Shown piece after piece: positions 33,579 to 42,499 of a stretch of 64,000 bases of DNA (positions are counted from its first letter, which is position 1; every line of letters starts with the position of its first letter). A model generated the notes under the pieces. That model ran no database searches. It was not told where the DNA came from and was given only the letters and a program-made list of their open reading frames with translations. The position numbers were made by a program, and so were the translations under genes. This DNA is from JBBCJT01 sp037190665. GTDB taxonomy: Bacteria > Pseudomonadota > Alphaproteobacteria > Acetobacterales > Acetobacteraceae. The stretch is from the NCBI GenBank assembly GCA_037190665.1, contig JBBCJT010000027.1:113348-177347 (forward strand). The letters run 5' to 3'.

Positions 33579-34285
33579 CCTGGCGCGTCGATGTCCTGAC
33601 CCTGTTCCCGGACATGTTCCCCGGCCCGCTCGGCCTGTCGCTGGCCGGCCGGGCGTTGACCGAGGGCCTGTGGTCGCTGCGCGCCACCGACATCCGCGGC
33701 TTCGCCACCGACCGGCACCGCACCGTGGACGACACGCCCTGCGGCGGCGGGCCGGGCATGGTGATGCGGCCGGACGTGGTGGCCGCCGCCATCGACGCGG
33801 TCGCCGACGAACGGCCCGCGCTCTACCTCTCCCCGCGCGGCGCGCCGCTCACCCAGGCCATGGTCCGCGGCTGGGCCGCGGGGCCGGGCGTGGTGCTGCT
33901 TTGCGGCCGCTACGAGGGCGTGGACCAGCGCGTGCTGGAAGCCCGCAACCTCACCGAGGTCAGCGTCGGCGACTACGTCCTGTCCGGCGGCGAGCCCGCC
34001 GCGCTGGTGCTGCTCGACGCCTGCATACGCCTGCTGCCCGGCGTGATGGGCGCGGCCGAGAGCGCCGAGAGCGAGAGTTTCGCCGACGGGTTGCTGGAAT
34101 ACCCGCACTACACGCGGCCCGCGCTGTGGGAAGGCCGCCCGGTGCCGGAGGTGCTGCTCTCCGGCCACCACGCCGCCATCGCCGCCTGGCGCCGCGACCA
34201 GGCCGAACGGATCACGCGGCAGCGACGCCCCGACCTGTGGGCGTTGCATGACCGCCACGTTGCAACCGGGGCCGCCGCCCCCTAG
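33575..34285 (+). CDS. trmD: tRNA (guanine-37-N1)-methyltransferase
   Basis: A 236-residue SPOUT-class enzyme that methylates G37 of tRNAs reading CNN codons. Typical segments are WRVDVLTLFPDMFPGPL, DDTPCGGGPGMVMRPDV, LYLSPRGAPLTQAM, LLCGRYEGVDQRVLE and SVGDYVLSGGEPAALVL (the trefoil-knot SAM site), then YPHYTRPALWEGRPVPEVLL. It starts in an ATGA overlap with rimM. Confidence 0.97.
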   Translation: MTWRVDVLTLFPDMFPGPLGLSLAGRALTEGLWSLRATDIRGFATDRHRTVDDTPCGGGPGMVMRPDVVAAAIDAVADERPALYLSPRGAPLTQAMVRGWAAGPGVVLLCGRYEGVDQRVLEARNLTEVSVGDYVLSGGEPAALVLLDACIRLLPGVMGAAESAESESFADGLLEYPHYTRPALWEGRPVPEVLLSGHHAAIAAWRRDQAERITRQRRPDLWALHDRHVATGAAAP

Positions 34286-34308
34286 AGATCGAGACGAAAG
34301 GTCCCGCC

Positions 34309-34728
34309 ATGAATATCATCCAGCAGTACGAGGCCGCCGAGGTCGCGCGCCTGTCCGAAACCCGTGCGGTGCCCGAATTCGGCCCCGGCGACACCGTCCG
34401 CGTGATGGTCAAGGTGGTCGAGGGCGAGCGCACCCGCACCCAGGCCTATGAGGGTGTTGTGATCGCGCGCTCCAACAAGGGGCTGAACAGCAACTTCACC
34501 GTGCGCAAGATCAGCTACGGCGAGGGTGTGGAGCGCGTGTTCCCGCTCTATTCGCCCACCATCGCGGAGATCCGCGTGGTGCGCCGCGGCGCCGTCCGCC
34601 GTGCGAAGCTGTATTACCTGCGCGAGCGCAGCGGCAAGTCGGCCCGCATCGCCGAGAAGACCACCACCGCCGCGGCCGCGCCGCAGGCCGCCGCCGCCGA
34701 ACGTCCGGCGGCCGACGCCGCCGAGTAA
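34309..34728 (+). CDS. rplS: 50S ribosomal protein L19
   Basis: A 139-residue L19. MNIIQQYEAAEVARLSETRA, FGPGDTVRVMVKVVEGERTR and RKISYGEGVERVFPLYSPTI are diagnostic. The Ala-rich C-terminal tail (from about 118) extends beyond E. coli L19 in the alphaproteobacterial manner. It ends the ribosomal cluster; leuC starts 15 bases later and may be co-transcribed. Confidence 0.97.
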   Translation: MNIIQQYEAAEVARLSETRAVPEFGPGDTVRVMVKVVEGERTRTQAYEGVVIARSNKGLNSNFTVRKISYGEGVERVFPLYSPTIAEIRVVRRGAVRRAKLYYLRERSGKSARIAEKTTTAAAAPQAAAAERPAADAAE

Positions 34729-34743
34729 AACACGAGGGGGAGC

Positions 34744-36159
34744 ATGACCGAGGGGAAGCCGCGTACGCTGTTCGACAAGATCTGGGACAGCCACGTCGTC
34801 GAGCGGCTCCCGGACGGGACATGCATCCTCTACATCGACCGGCATCTTGTGCATGAGGTGACCAGCCCGCAGGCCTTCGAGGGCCTGCGGATGGCGCACC
34901 GCCCCGTGCGCCGGCCCGATGCGACCCTCGCCGTCGCCGACCACAACGTGCCGACCTCCGACCGCCGCGCCGGCATCGCGGAGGAGGAGAGCCGCATCCA
35001 GGTCGATACGCTGGAGAAGAACGTCGCCGAGTTCGGCGTTCCCTATTTCGGCGTGACCGACGCGCGGCAGGGCATCGTGCACATCATCGGCCCGGAGCAG
35101 GGCATCTCGCTCCCCGGCATGACGATCGTGTGCGGCGACAGCCACACCTCCACGCACGGCGCGATGGGCGCGCTCGCCTTCGGCATCGGCACCAGCGAGG
35201 TCGAGCACGTGCTCGCCACGCAGACGCTGCTGCAGAAGCCGGCGAAGAACATGCGCGTCACCGTCGACGGCACGATGCCGTTCGGCACCTCGGCCAAGGA
35301 CATGGTGCTCGCCATCATCGGCGAGATCGGCACCGCCGGCGGCACCGGCCACGTGATCGAGTACGCCGGCGAGGCGGTGCGCGCGCTCGACATGGCCGGG
35401 CGGATGACCGTCTGCAACATGTCGATCGAGGGCGGCGCGCGGGCCGGGCTGGTCGCGCCCGACGAGACCACCTTCGCCTACATCAAGGGCCGCCCCTACG
35501 CGCCGAAGGGCGAGGATTTCGAACGCGCGGTGGCGTGGTGGCGCACGCTGCCGGCCGATCCCGGCGCGGCGTACGACCGCGAGGTGCGGCTCGACGCCGC
35601 GAGGATCGCGCCGATGGTGAGTTGGGGCACGAGCCCCGAGGACGTGCTGCCGATCACCGGCGAGGTGCCCGATCCGGCCGAGGTCGCCGACGAGACGCGC
35701 CGCGCGCAGGTGCAGCGCATGCTCGACTACATGGGCCTCGCGCCGAAGCAGAAGCTGACCGACGTGAAGGTGGACGTGGTCTTCGTCGGCTCCTGCACCA
35801 ACGGCCGCATCGAGGACCTGCGCGCGGTGGCGCAGGTGGCGCAGGGCCGCAAGGTGGCTGATGGCGTGCGCGCGCTGGTGGTGCCCGGATCGGGGCTGGT
35901 GAAGCTGCAGGCGGAGGCCGAAGGTCTCGACCGCATCCTGCAGGAAGCCGGCTTCGAATGGCGGGAGCCCGGCTGCTCCATGTGCCTCGGCATGAACCCC
36001 GACAAGCTGCGCCCGGGCCAGCGCAGCGCCAGCACCTCGAACCGCAATTTCGAGGGGCGGCAGGGCCCCGGCGGGCGGACGCATCTGCTGTCCCCCGCGA
36101 TGGCCGCGGCGGCGGCGATCACCGGCCATCTGACCGACGTGCGGGAGCTGGTGCGATGA
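34744..36159 (+). CDS. leuC: 3-isopropylmalate dehydratase large subunit
   Basis: A 471-residue aconitase-family subunit that, with LeuD, isomerises 2-isopropylmalate to 3-isopropylmalate in leucine synthesis. It opens with the LeuC-type PRTLFDKIWDSHVVERLPDG; the [4Fe-4S] cysteines lie in VFVGSCTNGRIEDL and in REPGCSMCLGMNPD; SASTSNRNFEGRQGPGGRTH is the substrate-site loop. GAGGGGGAG precedes the ATG. It overlaps leuD in an ATGA. Confidence 0.97.
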   Translation: MTEGKPRTLFDKIWDSHVVERLPDGTCILYIDRHLVHEVTSPQAFEGLRMAHRPVRRPDATLAVADHNVPTSDRRAGIAEEESRIQVDTLEKNVAEFGVPYFGVTDARQGIVHIIGPEQGISLPGMTIVCGDSHTSTHGAMGALAFGIGTSEVEHVLATQTLLQKPAKNMRVTVDGTMPFGTSAKDMVLAIIGEIGTAGGTGHVIEYAGEAVRALDMAGRMTVCNMSIEGGARAGLVAPDETTFAYIKGRPYAPKGEDFERAVAWWRTLPADPGAAYDREVRLDAARIAPMVSWGTSPEDVLPITGEVPDPAEVADETRRAQVQRMLDYMGLAPKQKLTDVKVDVVFVGSCTNGRIEDLRAVAQVAQGRKVADGVRALVVPGSGLVKLQAEAEGLDRILQEAGFEWREPGCSMCLGMNPDKLRPGQRSASTSNRNFEGRQGPGGRTHLLSPAMAAAAAITGHLTDVRELVR

Positions 36160-36779
36160 CGCCGTTCACGACGCTGACCGCCGTCGCGGCGCCGCTGCCG
36201 ATGGCCAATGTCGATACCGACAAGATCATCCCGGCGCGCTTCCTCAAGACCATCAAGCGCACCGGGCTCGGCCGCAACCTGTTCGACGGGCTGCGCTACG
36301 CCCCGGACGGCGGCGAGCGGCCGGATTTCGTGCTGAACCAGGAACCCTACCGCAAGGCGGAGATCCTGATCGCGCACGAGAATTTCGGCTGCGGCTCCTC
36401 GCGCGAGCACGCGCCATGGGCGCTGCTGGATTTCGGCATCCGCTGCGTGATCGCGCCGGACTTCGCCGACATCTTCCACAACAACTGCTTCAAGAACGGC
36501 ATCCTGCCGATCCGCCTGCCGCGCGAGGTGTGCGACATGCTGATGGAGGATGCGCGGCTGGGCGCAAACGCGCGCCTGTCGGTCGATCTGGAGCGGCAGG
36601 TGGTGGTGCGGCCGAACGGCGAGGAGATCCGCTTCGAGGTGGACCCGCTGCGCAGGCACCTGCTGCTGAACGGGCTCGACGATATCGGCCAGACCATGGC
36701 GCGCGCGCCGGCGATCGACGCCTACGAGGCGCGCCGTGCCGCCGAGAAGCCGTGGATGCCGTCGATTGCCGGCGTCTGA
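36156..36779 (+). CDS. leuD: 3-isopropylmalate dehydratase small subunit
   Basis: A 207-residue swivel-domain partner of LeuC. ANVDTDKIIPARFLKTIKRT and ENFGCGSSREHAPWALLDFG carry the substrate-binding residues, and APDFADIFHNNCFKNGILPI is diagnostic. It starts in an ATGA overlap with leuC and is followed immediately by a long hairpin (36778-36828) before leuB. Confidence 0.97.
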   Translation: MTPFTTLTAVAAPLPMANVDTDKIIPARFLKTIKRTGLGRNLFDGLRYAPDGGERPDFVLNQEPYRKAEILIAHENFGCGSSREHAPWALLDFGIRCVIAPDFADIFHNNCFKNGILPIRLPREVCDMLMEDARLGANARLSVDLERQVVVRPNGEEIRFEVDPLRRHLLLNGLDDIGQTMARAPAIDAYEARRAAEKPWMPSIAGV

Positions 36780-36828
36780 TACCGCCCGCCCCGCCGATGA
36801 CGCTTTCATCGGCAGGGCGGACGGTATC
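36778..36828 (+). repeat. Family-B hairpin element between leuD and leuB
   Basis: Left arm GATACCG-C-CCGCCC-C-GCCGATGA and right arm TCATCGGC-A-GGGCGG-A-CGGTATC form a 21-pair stem with two single mismatches and a 5-base loop (CGCTT); the left arm starts inside the leuD stop codon. The following GCGCGCAGG is shared with other copies (20.1, 40.0 and 43.0 kb). It may terminate or stabilise leuCD RNA. Confidence 0.75.
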
Positions 36829-36947
36829 GCGCGCAGGGCTGACGTGACGGCTGCGCGCAGAACAGGAACTCAAAGCCGGAACAGCCGCTCGGCTGGCCGG
36901 CATGACGTGATCGGCCGCGGGCTTCCCGCGGCGTGAAGGGGAGAGAC

Positions 36948-38060
36948 ATGGCCGCCAACAAGAAGCTGCTCGTGCTGCCGGGCGACGGCATCGGCCCGGA
37001 AGTGATGCGCGAGGTGCTGCGCGTGGTGGACTGGATGGGCCGCCGCCGCTCCGTCTCCTTCGATCTGGAGGAGGATCTGGTCGGCGGGGCTTCCATCGAC
37101 ACCCGCGGAACCCCGATCGTGGCGGAAACCGTCGCCAAGGCGAAGGCGGCCGATGCCGTGCTGTTCGGCTCCGTCGGCGGCCCGAAATGGGACGGGCTCG
37201 GCTTCGACAAGCGGCCCGAGCTTGCGATCCTGACGCTGCGCAAGGAACTCGGCCTGTTCGCCAACCTGCGCCCGGCGACGGTCTTCGACCCGCTGATCGA
37301 GGCATCCACGCTCAAGCGCGAGGTGGTGCAGGGCCTCGACATCATGATCGTGCGCGAGAGCACCGGCGGCATCTACTTCGCCGAGCCGCGCGGGGTGGAG
37401 ACGCTGCCGGACGGCACCAAGCGCGGCGTGAACACCGAGAGCTACACGACCGTCGAGATCGAGCGCGTCGCCCGCGTCGGCTTCGAGCTGGCGCGCAAGC
37501 GCCAGGGGCGGCTGTGCAGCGTGGAGAAGGCGAACGTGATGGAGAGCGGCCTGCTGTGGCGGCAGACCGTGACCGCGCTGGGCGCGCGGGAATTCCCCGA
37601 CGTGGCGCTGAGCCACATGTATGCCGACAACTGCGCCATGCAGCTCGTCCGCAACCCACGCCAGTTCGACGTGATCGTCACCTCCAACCTGTTCGGGGAC
37701 CTGCTGTCCGACCTCGCCTCGATGCTGACCGGCAGCCTGGGCATGCTGCCGTCCGCCACGCTGGGCGGGCTGGGCGAGGACGGCCGGCGGCACGCGCTGT
37801 ACGAGCCGATCCACGGCTCCGCGCCGGACATCGCCGGCAAGGGCATCGCCAACCCGATGGCGCAGATGCTCAGTTTCGCATTGCTGCTGCGCTATTCCTT
37901 CGACATGGAGGAGGACGCGGCGCTGATCGAGCGCGCCTGCATCAACGTGCTGTCGGGAGGGCTGCGGACCGCCGACATCATGCAGCCGGGCATGGCGAAG
38001 GTGGGCACGCAGGTGATGGGCGAGGCCATCCTGAGGGAGCTCGACAAGCTGTCCGCATGA
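36948..38060 (+). CDS. leuB: 3-isopropylmalate dehydrogenase
   Basis: A 370-residue NAD-dependent decarboxylating dehydrogenase, third enzyme of the leucine branch. KKLLVLPGDGIGPEVMREVL, FGSVGGPKWD, IMIVRESTGGIYFAEPRG, MYADNCAMQLVRNPRQFDV and LYEPIHGSAPDIAGKGIANP are all in place. ATG 36948 follows GGGGAGAGAC; a GTG 15 bases earlier is less likely. It is separated from leuD by 168 bases that include the family-B hairpin. The tRNA-Arg gene follows 45 bases after its stop. Confidence 0.97.
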   Translation: MAANKKLLVLPGDGIGPEVMREVLRVVDWMGRRRSVSFDLEEDLVGGASIDTRGTPIVAETVAKAKAADAVLFGSVGGPKWDGLGFDKRPELAILTLRKELGLFANLRPATVFDPLIEASTLKREVVQGLDIMIVRESTGGIYFAEPRGVETLPDGTKRGVNTESYTTVEIERVARVGFELARKRQGRLCSVEKANVMESGLLWRQTVTALGAREFPDVALSHMYADNCAMQLVRNPRQFDVIVTSNLFGDLLSDLASMLTGSLGMLPSATLGGLGEDGRRHALYEPIHGSAPDIAGKGIANPMAQMLSFALLLRYSFDMEEDAALIERACINVLSGGLRTADIMQPGMAKVGTQVMGEAILRELDKLSA

Positions 38061-38105
38061 GGCTTGAACACCCGCGCGGGGTGCGCTAGACCCCGCGCCT
38101 CGGCT

Positions 38106-38181
38106 GCGCCCGTAGCTCAATGGATAGAGCATCAGACTACGGATCTGAGGGTTGGGAGTTCGAATCTTCCCGGGCGCGCCA
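38106..38181 (+). tRNA. tRNA-Arg (anticodon ACG)
   Basis: A complete cloverleaf of 76 bases. Acceptor GCGCCCG pairs with CGGGCGC, D stem GCTC/GAGC, anticodon stem TCAGA/TCTGA around loop CTACGGA (anticodon ACG, read as ICG), and T stem GGGAG/CTTCC around TTCGAAT; CCA is encoded at 38179-38181. It lies just after leuB. No integrase or duplicated 3' end was seen downstream. Confidence 0.95.
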
Positions 38182-38414
38182 GCCAGCTCCACCAGACCTG
38201 CGATTTCCTGCGATCCGCTGCGCTGAAGCCACGCGGGAAGAAACACGCGTCGCAGGAGAGGCGTTACGCGACGGGATGCGGCGTTCGCCCCGGCGCATCA
38301 CTCTTCGGCAACCAGTGCCGCGACGGCAAGCAAGCACCACCTTGGAAGCTGCTGCCACGGCGATCGCCGTCCCGGCCTCGATCGACCGTTCACCGCATCT
38401 CGACGTCCGTCATG

Positions 38415-39323
38415 TCAGGCCGCCGATTTGATGTGGTCGATGAACGCGCGGAGCTTGGGGAGCATCTGGCGCTTGCCCGGATGGTAGAGGAAGACGCCCG
38501 GCGTCGTGACGGCGTGGTCGTCGAGCACCGACTCCAGCTTTCCGTCGGCGATCGGCGCGCGGACCAGCGGCCCGGGCGCCTGAGCCAGTCCCGCACCCTG
38601 AATCGCCGCCCCGAGCAACGTCGGGTAGTCGTGCGCGATCAGCGGGCCTGAGACCGCTGCTTCGATCCGCTCGGTGCCGTCGACGAAGGACCAATGGGCG
38701 ATCGCGCCGTTCGAACGGCGTATGCGCAGGCAGGCGTGCCGGCGCAGGTCTTCCACACGCTCCGGACGGCCGTGGCGCGCGAGATAGTCGGGGCTGCCGA
38801 CGACCACGAAAGGGAAAGGCGGCGTGAGCCGCACCGCTACCATGTCGGGTGCGACGAATTGGCCGAAGCGGATCCCGGCGTCGAACCCGCCGGCCGCGAG
38901 ATCGACCATCTCCTCGCTCGCGGCGATCTCCAGTTCGATCTCCGGATAGGCCTGGGCGAACGACCCGATCACCGGCTCGAGGATCAGCGGCACGACGCCC
39001 CGGGGCACCGAAAGGCGCAGCAGCCCGGCGGGCCGTTGGCCGAGGTCGCGGGCGGCCTCGCCGGCGGCGACGAGTTCCGCGAAGGCCGGGCCGGCGCGGT
39101 CGAGGAACCGTTGACCGGCCTCGGTCAAGCCGACGCTGCGCGTCGTGCGTGTGAAGAGCGCCGCCCCCAGCCGCGCTTCCAGGCCGCGAACCGCCTGGCT
39201 CATCGCGGAAGGCGTCACGCCGAACTCGGCGGCGGCCCGCCGGAAGTTGCGGTGTCTGGCGACTGCGAGGAAGGCCTCGACGCCCTCCAGCGCGCCGTGT
39301 CGAACTGTATAGTTCTGCTTCAT
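38415..39323 (-). CDS. LysR-family transcriptional regulator
   Basis: A 302-residue regulator. The winged helix-turn-helix is residues 12-70 (EGVEAFLAVARHRNFRRAAA, TPSAMSQAVRGLEARLGAAL), and the effector domain runs from about 95 with the IELEIAASEEMVDLAAGGFD segment. It is divergent from a small membrane-protein gene, the usual layout for LysR target genes, and an inverted repeat CTATCC-N10-GGATAG lies 4 bases before its own start, suggesting autoregulation plus control of the neighbour. The inducer is unknown. Confidence 0.92.
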   Translation of the reverse strand: MKQNYTVRHGALEGVEAFLAVARHRNFRRAAAEFGVTPSAMSQAVRGLEARLGAALFTRTTRSVGLTEAGQRFLDRAGPAFAELVAAGEAARDLGQRPAGLLRLSVPRGVVPLILEPVIGSFAQAYPEIELEIAASEEMVDLAAGGFDAGIRFGQFVAPDMVAVRLTPPFPFVVVGSPDYLARHGRPERVEDLRRHACLRIRRSNGAIAHWSFVDGTERIEAAVSGPLIAHDYPTLLGAAIQGAGLAQAPGPLVRAPIADGKLESVLDDHAVTTPGVFLYHPGKRQMLPKLRAFIDHIKSAA

Positions 39324-39326
39324 GAT

Positions 39327-39348
39327 CTATCCATATTATATCGGATAG
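39327..39348. promoter_or_regulatory. Candidate LysR operator
   Basis: Perfect 6-bp inverted repeat CTATCC (39327-39332) and GGATAG (39343-39348), 10 bases apart with an AT-rich centre (ATATTATATC), between the divergent LysR and membrane-protein starts. It fits the T-N11-A style of LysR boxes. Confidence 0.55.
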
Positions 39349-39402
39349 TTGGGCGACAGCCGCAGGTCCAGATGACATCCCGGCGCATGGCAGGAGGCCA
39401 AC

Positions 39403-39984
39403 ATGCCAACCGGAGTGCTCTTCCTCACCCAGCTTATCCTTGGCTATGTCGCGTGGCTGCTGTGCTTCGGCACCTACGGACTGCCCAGGCTCAGATCGAT
39501 GGACCGCGTGCAGGTCCACCGCGCGATCGCCACCCTGCACAGCTTCCGCTTCTTCGGTCTCGTCTTCCTTGTTCCCGGCGTCGTTGGCCCCCACCTGCCC
39601 GCCGGTTTCGCCCCGACGGCCGCCTACGGCGATCTCGCCACGGGCCTGCTGGCCATCCTGGCGCTGCTCACGGTGCGGATCCGTCCGCTCTTCTGGGTCT
39701 TCGTCGTCGCCTTCAACCTTGTGGGAACCGGCGACCTCCTCCTCGACTACTGGCACGCGGTCCGGGGCGGACTTCCGGAGCAGGCGGGAGCCCTGGGAGC
39801 CGCCTACGTGATTCCGGTCCTCTACGTGCCCTTGCTGATGATCACCCACGGCTTCGCGCTCCACGAGCTGGTGCGTCCCCGGCCCGGCGCGGCTTCCGGC
39901 CTCGCGGGCGAAGCGACCGCCTCCTGGATCGCCACTTCCACACAGGAAATGCGAACGTCTGATGCCGGCGGGCCTTGCCGGTGA
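39403..39984 (+). CDS. Integral membrane protein divergent from LysR
   Basis: A 193-residue protein with about five hydrophobic segments: LFLTQLILGYVAWLLCFGTY, FFGLVFLVPGVVGPHLPAGF, GDLATGLLAILALLTVRI, PLFWVFVVAFNLVGTGDLLL and a final segment around VIPVLYVPLLMITHGF; the C-terminus is polar. I do not recognise a functional family. GGAGG stands a few bases before the ATG. It is probably the regulatory target of the divergent LysR protein. Confidence 0.75.
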   Translation: MPTGVLFLTQLILGYVAWLLCFGTYGLPRLRSMDRVQVHRAIATLHSFRFFGLVFLVPGVVGPHLPAGFAPTAAYGDLATGLLAILALLTVRIRPLFWVFVVAFNLVGTGDLLLDYWHAVRGGLPEQAGALGAAYVIPVLYVPLLMITHGFALHELVRPRPGAASGLAGEATASWIATSTQEMRTSDAGGPCR

Positions 39985-40135
39985 CTTTTCGGCGGCGAGG
40001 TGAGCGTATCCGCGCAGGATCGAGATGCCGGCTACGCGCGAGGGCAAGTCCGACAGTGCGTTGCCCGGCGCAGCTTCAGACACGCAACTCGCGGATCCCG
40101 ACACGGCACACGGTGTCCCTCCCCCAAACAGGGGC

Positions 40136-40166
40136 TTGAACCTCCAGTCGCTGGAGGTCCCACATC
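40136..40166 (+). promoter_or_regulatory. MerR-type operator/promoter of the metal ATPase gene
   Basis: TTGAAC (-35, 40136-40141) overlaps a perfect 19-base palindrome ACCTCCAG-TCG-CTGGAGGT (40140-40158), followed by a weak -10 region near CACATC (40161-40166), giving the stretched 19-base spacer that MerR-family activators require. It closely resembles ZntR/CadR sites and lies 28-58 bases before the ATPase start. The regulator is encoded just downstream of the ATPase. Confidence 0.8.
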
Positions 40167-40193
40167 CCTGCCCGACGCGAAGGAGCGACGGGG

Positions 40194-42419
40194 ATGAGTG
40201 TCGAGCGGCGCCTGCACTGGCGCGTGGAGGGCATGGATTGCGCCTCCTGCGTCGCGAAGGTGACGAAGGCGGTCGAGAGGCTGCCGGGCGTGTCGGAGGT
40301 CGAGGTGAACCTGATGGCCGAAAGGCTGTCGGTCTCCGTCGCTGCCGACGCCGCGCCGGAGGAGCGGATCGCCAGCCAGGTCACGGCGCTCGGCTACCGC
40401 GTCGCGCCGCTGGCCGCACCCGCGCCGGCAACGCCGCCACAAGCCGTGCGCGCCCACGAGCACCACCACGGACATGACCATGACCGCGCCCTGTCCGCAG
40501 CCCACAGCCACAGTCACGAAGACCCCGCCGATACCGGCAAACCCTGGTGGCGGACCGGCAAGGCGCGGCTCGTCTGGCTGCTCGGCGGGCTGGTCCTCGG
40601 CGCCTATGCGCTCTCGCTGGTCGTGCCGGAGCGGCTGACCTACCTGCTCTTCCTCGCCGCCACCCTGGTCGCGCTGATCCCCTTCGGCCGCCGCGCCATC
40701 GCACTGGCCCGCGCCGGCAGCCCGTTCAGCATCGAGACGCTGATGTGCAGCGCCGCGATCGGCGCCGCCATCATCGGCGCGGCCGAGGAAGCCGCCGTCG
40801 TCGTGCTGCTCTTTGCCGTGGGCGAGCTGCTCGAGAACGTCGCCGCCGGTCGCGCGCGGGCGGGCATCCGGGCACTTGCCGGCCTCATGCCGCGCACCGC
40901 GCTCCGCCTGCGTGCGGACGGTTCGACGGAACCGGTGGAACCCGAGGCGCTGGCCGTTGACGATCTGGTCCTGGTCCGCCCCGGCGACCGCGTGCCCTGC
41001 GACGGCGTGATCGTCGAGGGGACCTCCGCGCTCGACGAAAGCCCGGTCACCGGCGAGAGCGTGCCCGTCGCGCGCGGCGCGGGCGATCCCGTGCTGGCCG
41101 GCTCCATCAACGCGGACGGCGTCATCCGCGTGCGCGTTGCCCGCGCCGCCGCGGACAACACCATCGCGCGCATCATTCGGCTGATCGAGGAGGCCACCGC
41201 CTCCCGCGCGCCCACGCAGCGGTTCATCGAGCGCTTCTCGACCTGGTGGACGCCGGGCGCGATGGCGGTGGCCGCCCTCGTCATCCTGCTGCCGCCCTTC
41301 CTGCTGGGCTGGGACTGGTGGACCAGCATCTATCGCGGCCTCGCCGTGCTGCTGATCGCCTGCCCGTGCGCGCTGGTGATCTCGGTCCCGGCGGCGATGG
41401 CCTCGGGGCTCTCGGCCGGGGCGTGGCGCGGGCTGCTGATCAAGGGCGGCGCGGCGCTGGAGGCGATCGGCCATGCCGGCAGCGTCGCCTTCGACAAGAC
41501 CGGCACGCTGACGGAGGGCCGGCCGCGCGTGACCGACCTGGTCCCCGTGCCGGGTCGCAAGGAAGACGCGCTGCTCACTCTCGCCGCTGCCGTCGAGCAG
41601 GGATCGGCGCACCCGCTGGCGAGGGCCATCCTCGCCGCCGCGGCCTCGCGCGGCCTCGTGGTGCCGCCGGCCGTGGCGCAGTCCGCGCTGCCCGGCCGGG
41701 CCGTGACCGGCGTGGTGGACGGGGTCAGCGTCAGCGTCGGCAGCCCGCGTCACGCGCGGGAGCAGGGGGCCGCGCTCGGCGTTCTGGAGGCCAAGGCCGC
41801 GCGGCTCGAAGGCGAGGGCAAGACGGTGGCCGTGGTGGTCGCCGATGGCGCCGCCGCCGGGCTGATCGCGCTGCGCGACGAGCCCCGCGCCGACGCGGCC
41901 GCCGGCATCGCCGCCATGAAGACGCTGGGCCTGCGGCCGGTGATGCTGACCGGCGACAACCGCCGCACCGGCGAGGCCATCGCCGCCACCCTCGGCCTCG
42001 ATGTCCGGGCGGGGCTGCTGCCCGACGACAAGCTGCGCGAGATCGCGCGGCTCCGCGAAGACGGGGCGGTGATCATGGTGGGCGACGGCATCAACGACGC
42101 CCCGGCGCTGGCCGCTGCCGATGTCGGCGTGGCGATGGGCGGCGGCACGGACGTCGCGCTCGAGACCGCGGACGCCGCGGTGCTGAAGGACCGCGTGGGG
42201 GGTGTGGCGGAGCTGGTGTCGCTCTCGCGCGCCACCATGCGCAACGTGAAGCAGAACGTCGCCGTGGCGATCGGGCTGAAGGGCGTGTTCCTAGTCACCA
42301 CGCTGCTCGGCATCACCGGGCTGTGGCCGGCGATCCTGGCCGATACCGGCGCGACCGTGCTGGTGACGCTGAACGCGCTGCGGCTGCTCGGCTGGAAGCC
42401 CGCTTCCGGTGGCGGCTGA
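40194..42419 (+). CDS. zntA: Zn/Cd/Pb-exporting P1B-type ATPase
   Basis: A 741-residue heavy-metal pump. N-terminal HMA domain with GMDCASC (13-19), then a His-rich linker (HEHHHGHDHD and HSHSHE), eight predicted membrane helices, the ion-site motif CPC at 390-392 (IACPCALVISVP), phosphorylation site DKTGTLTEG (D434), and the hinge GDGINDAPALAAADVGVAMG. The CPC plus His-rich linker and the adjacent ZntR-like regulator favour Zn2+/Cd2+/Pb2+ over Cu+. It detoxifies the cytoplasm. Expression is likely metal-induced through the operator upstream. Confidence 0.92.
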   Translation: MSVERRLHWRVEGMDCASCVAKVTKAVERLPGVSEVEVNLMAERLSVSVAADAAPEERIASQVTALGYRVAPLAAPAPATPPQAVRAHEHHHGHDHDRALSAAHSHSHEDPADTGKPWWRTGKARLVWLLGGLVLGAYALSLVVPERLTYLLFLAATLVALIPFGRRAIALARAGSPFSIETLMCSAAIGAAIIGAAEEAAVVVLLFAVGELLENVAAGRARAGIRALAGLMPRTALRLRADGSTEPVEPEALAVDDLVLVRPGDRVPCDGVIVEGTSALDESPVTGESVPVARGAGDPVLAGSINADGVIRVRVARAAADNTIARIIRLIEEATASRAPTQRFIERFSTWWTPGAMAVAALVILLPPFLLGWDWWTSIYRGLAVLLIACPCALVISVPAAMASGLSAGAWRGLLIKGGAALEAIGHAGSVAFDKTGTLTEGRPRVTDLVPVPGRKEDALLTLAAAVEQGSAHPLARAILAAAASRGLVVPPAVAQSALPGRAVTGVVDGVSVSVGSPRHAREQGAALGVLEAKAARLEGEGKTVAVVVADGAAAGLIALRDEPRADAAAGIAAMKTLGLRPVMLTGDNRRTGEAIAATLGLDVRAGLLPDDKLREIARLREDGAVIMVGDGINDAPALAAADVGVAMGGGTDVALETADAAVLKDRVGGVAELVSLSRATMRNVKQNVAVAIGLKGVFLVTTLLGITGLWPAILADTGATVLVTLNALRLLGWKPASGGG

Positions 42420-42499
42420 GATCCGGGTCGCAGGGCGGCTGGCGTCCCCCTGCGGCGCGCACCAGATAGTGTCCCATGATCCGGGGTGACGAGGTACGC

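Noticed and set aside
38182..38414. Possible integrated element at tRNA-Arg
   Set aside because: No integrase, no duplicated tRNA 3' end and no compositional break were found downstream; only 233 bases of gene-free DNA precede the LysR gene.
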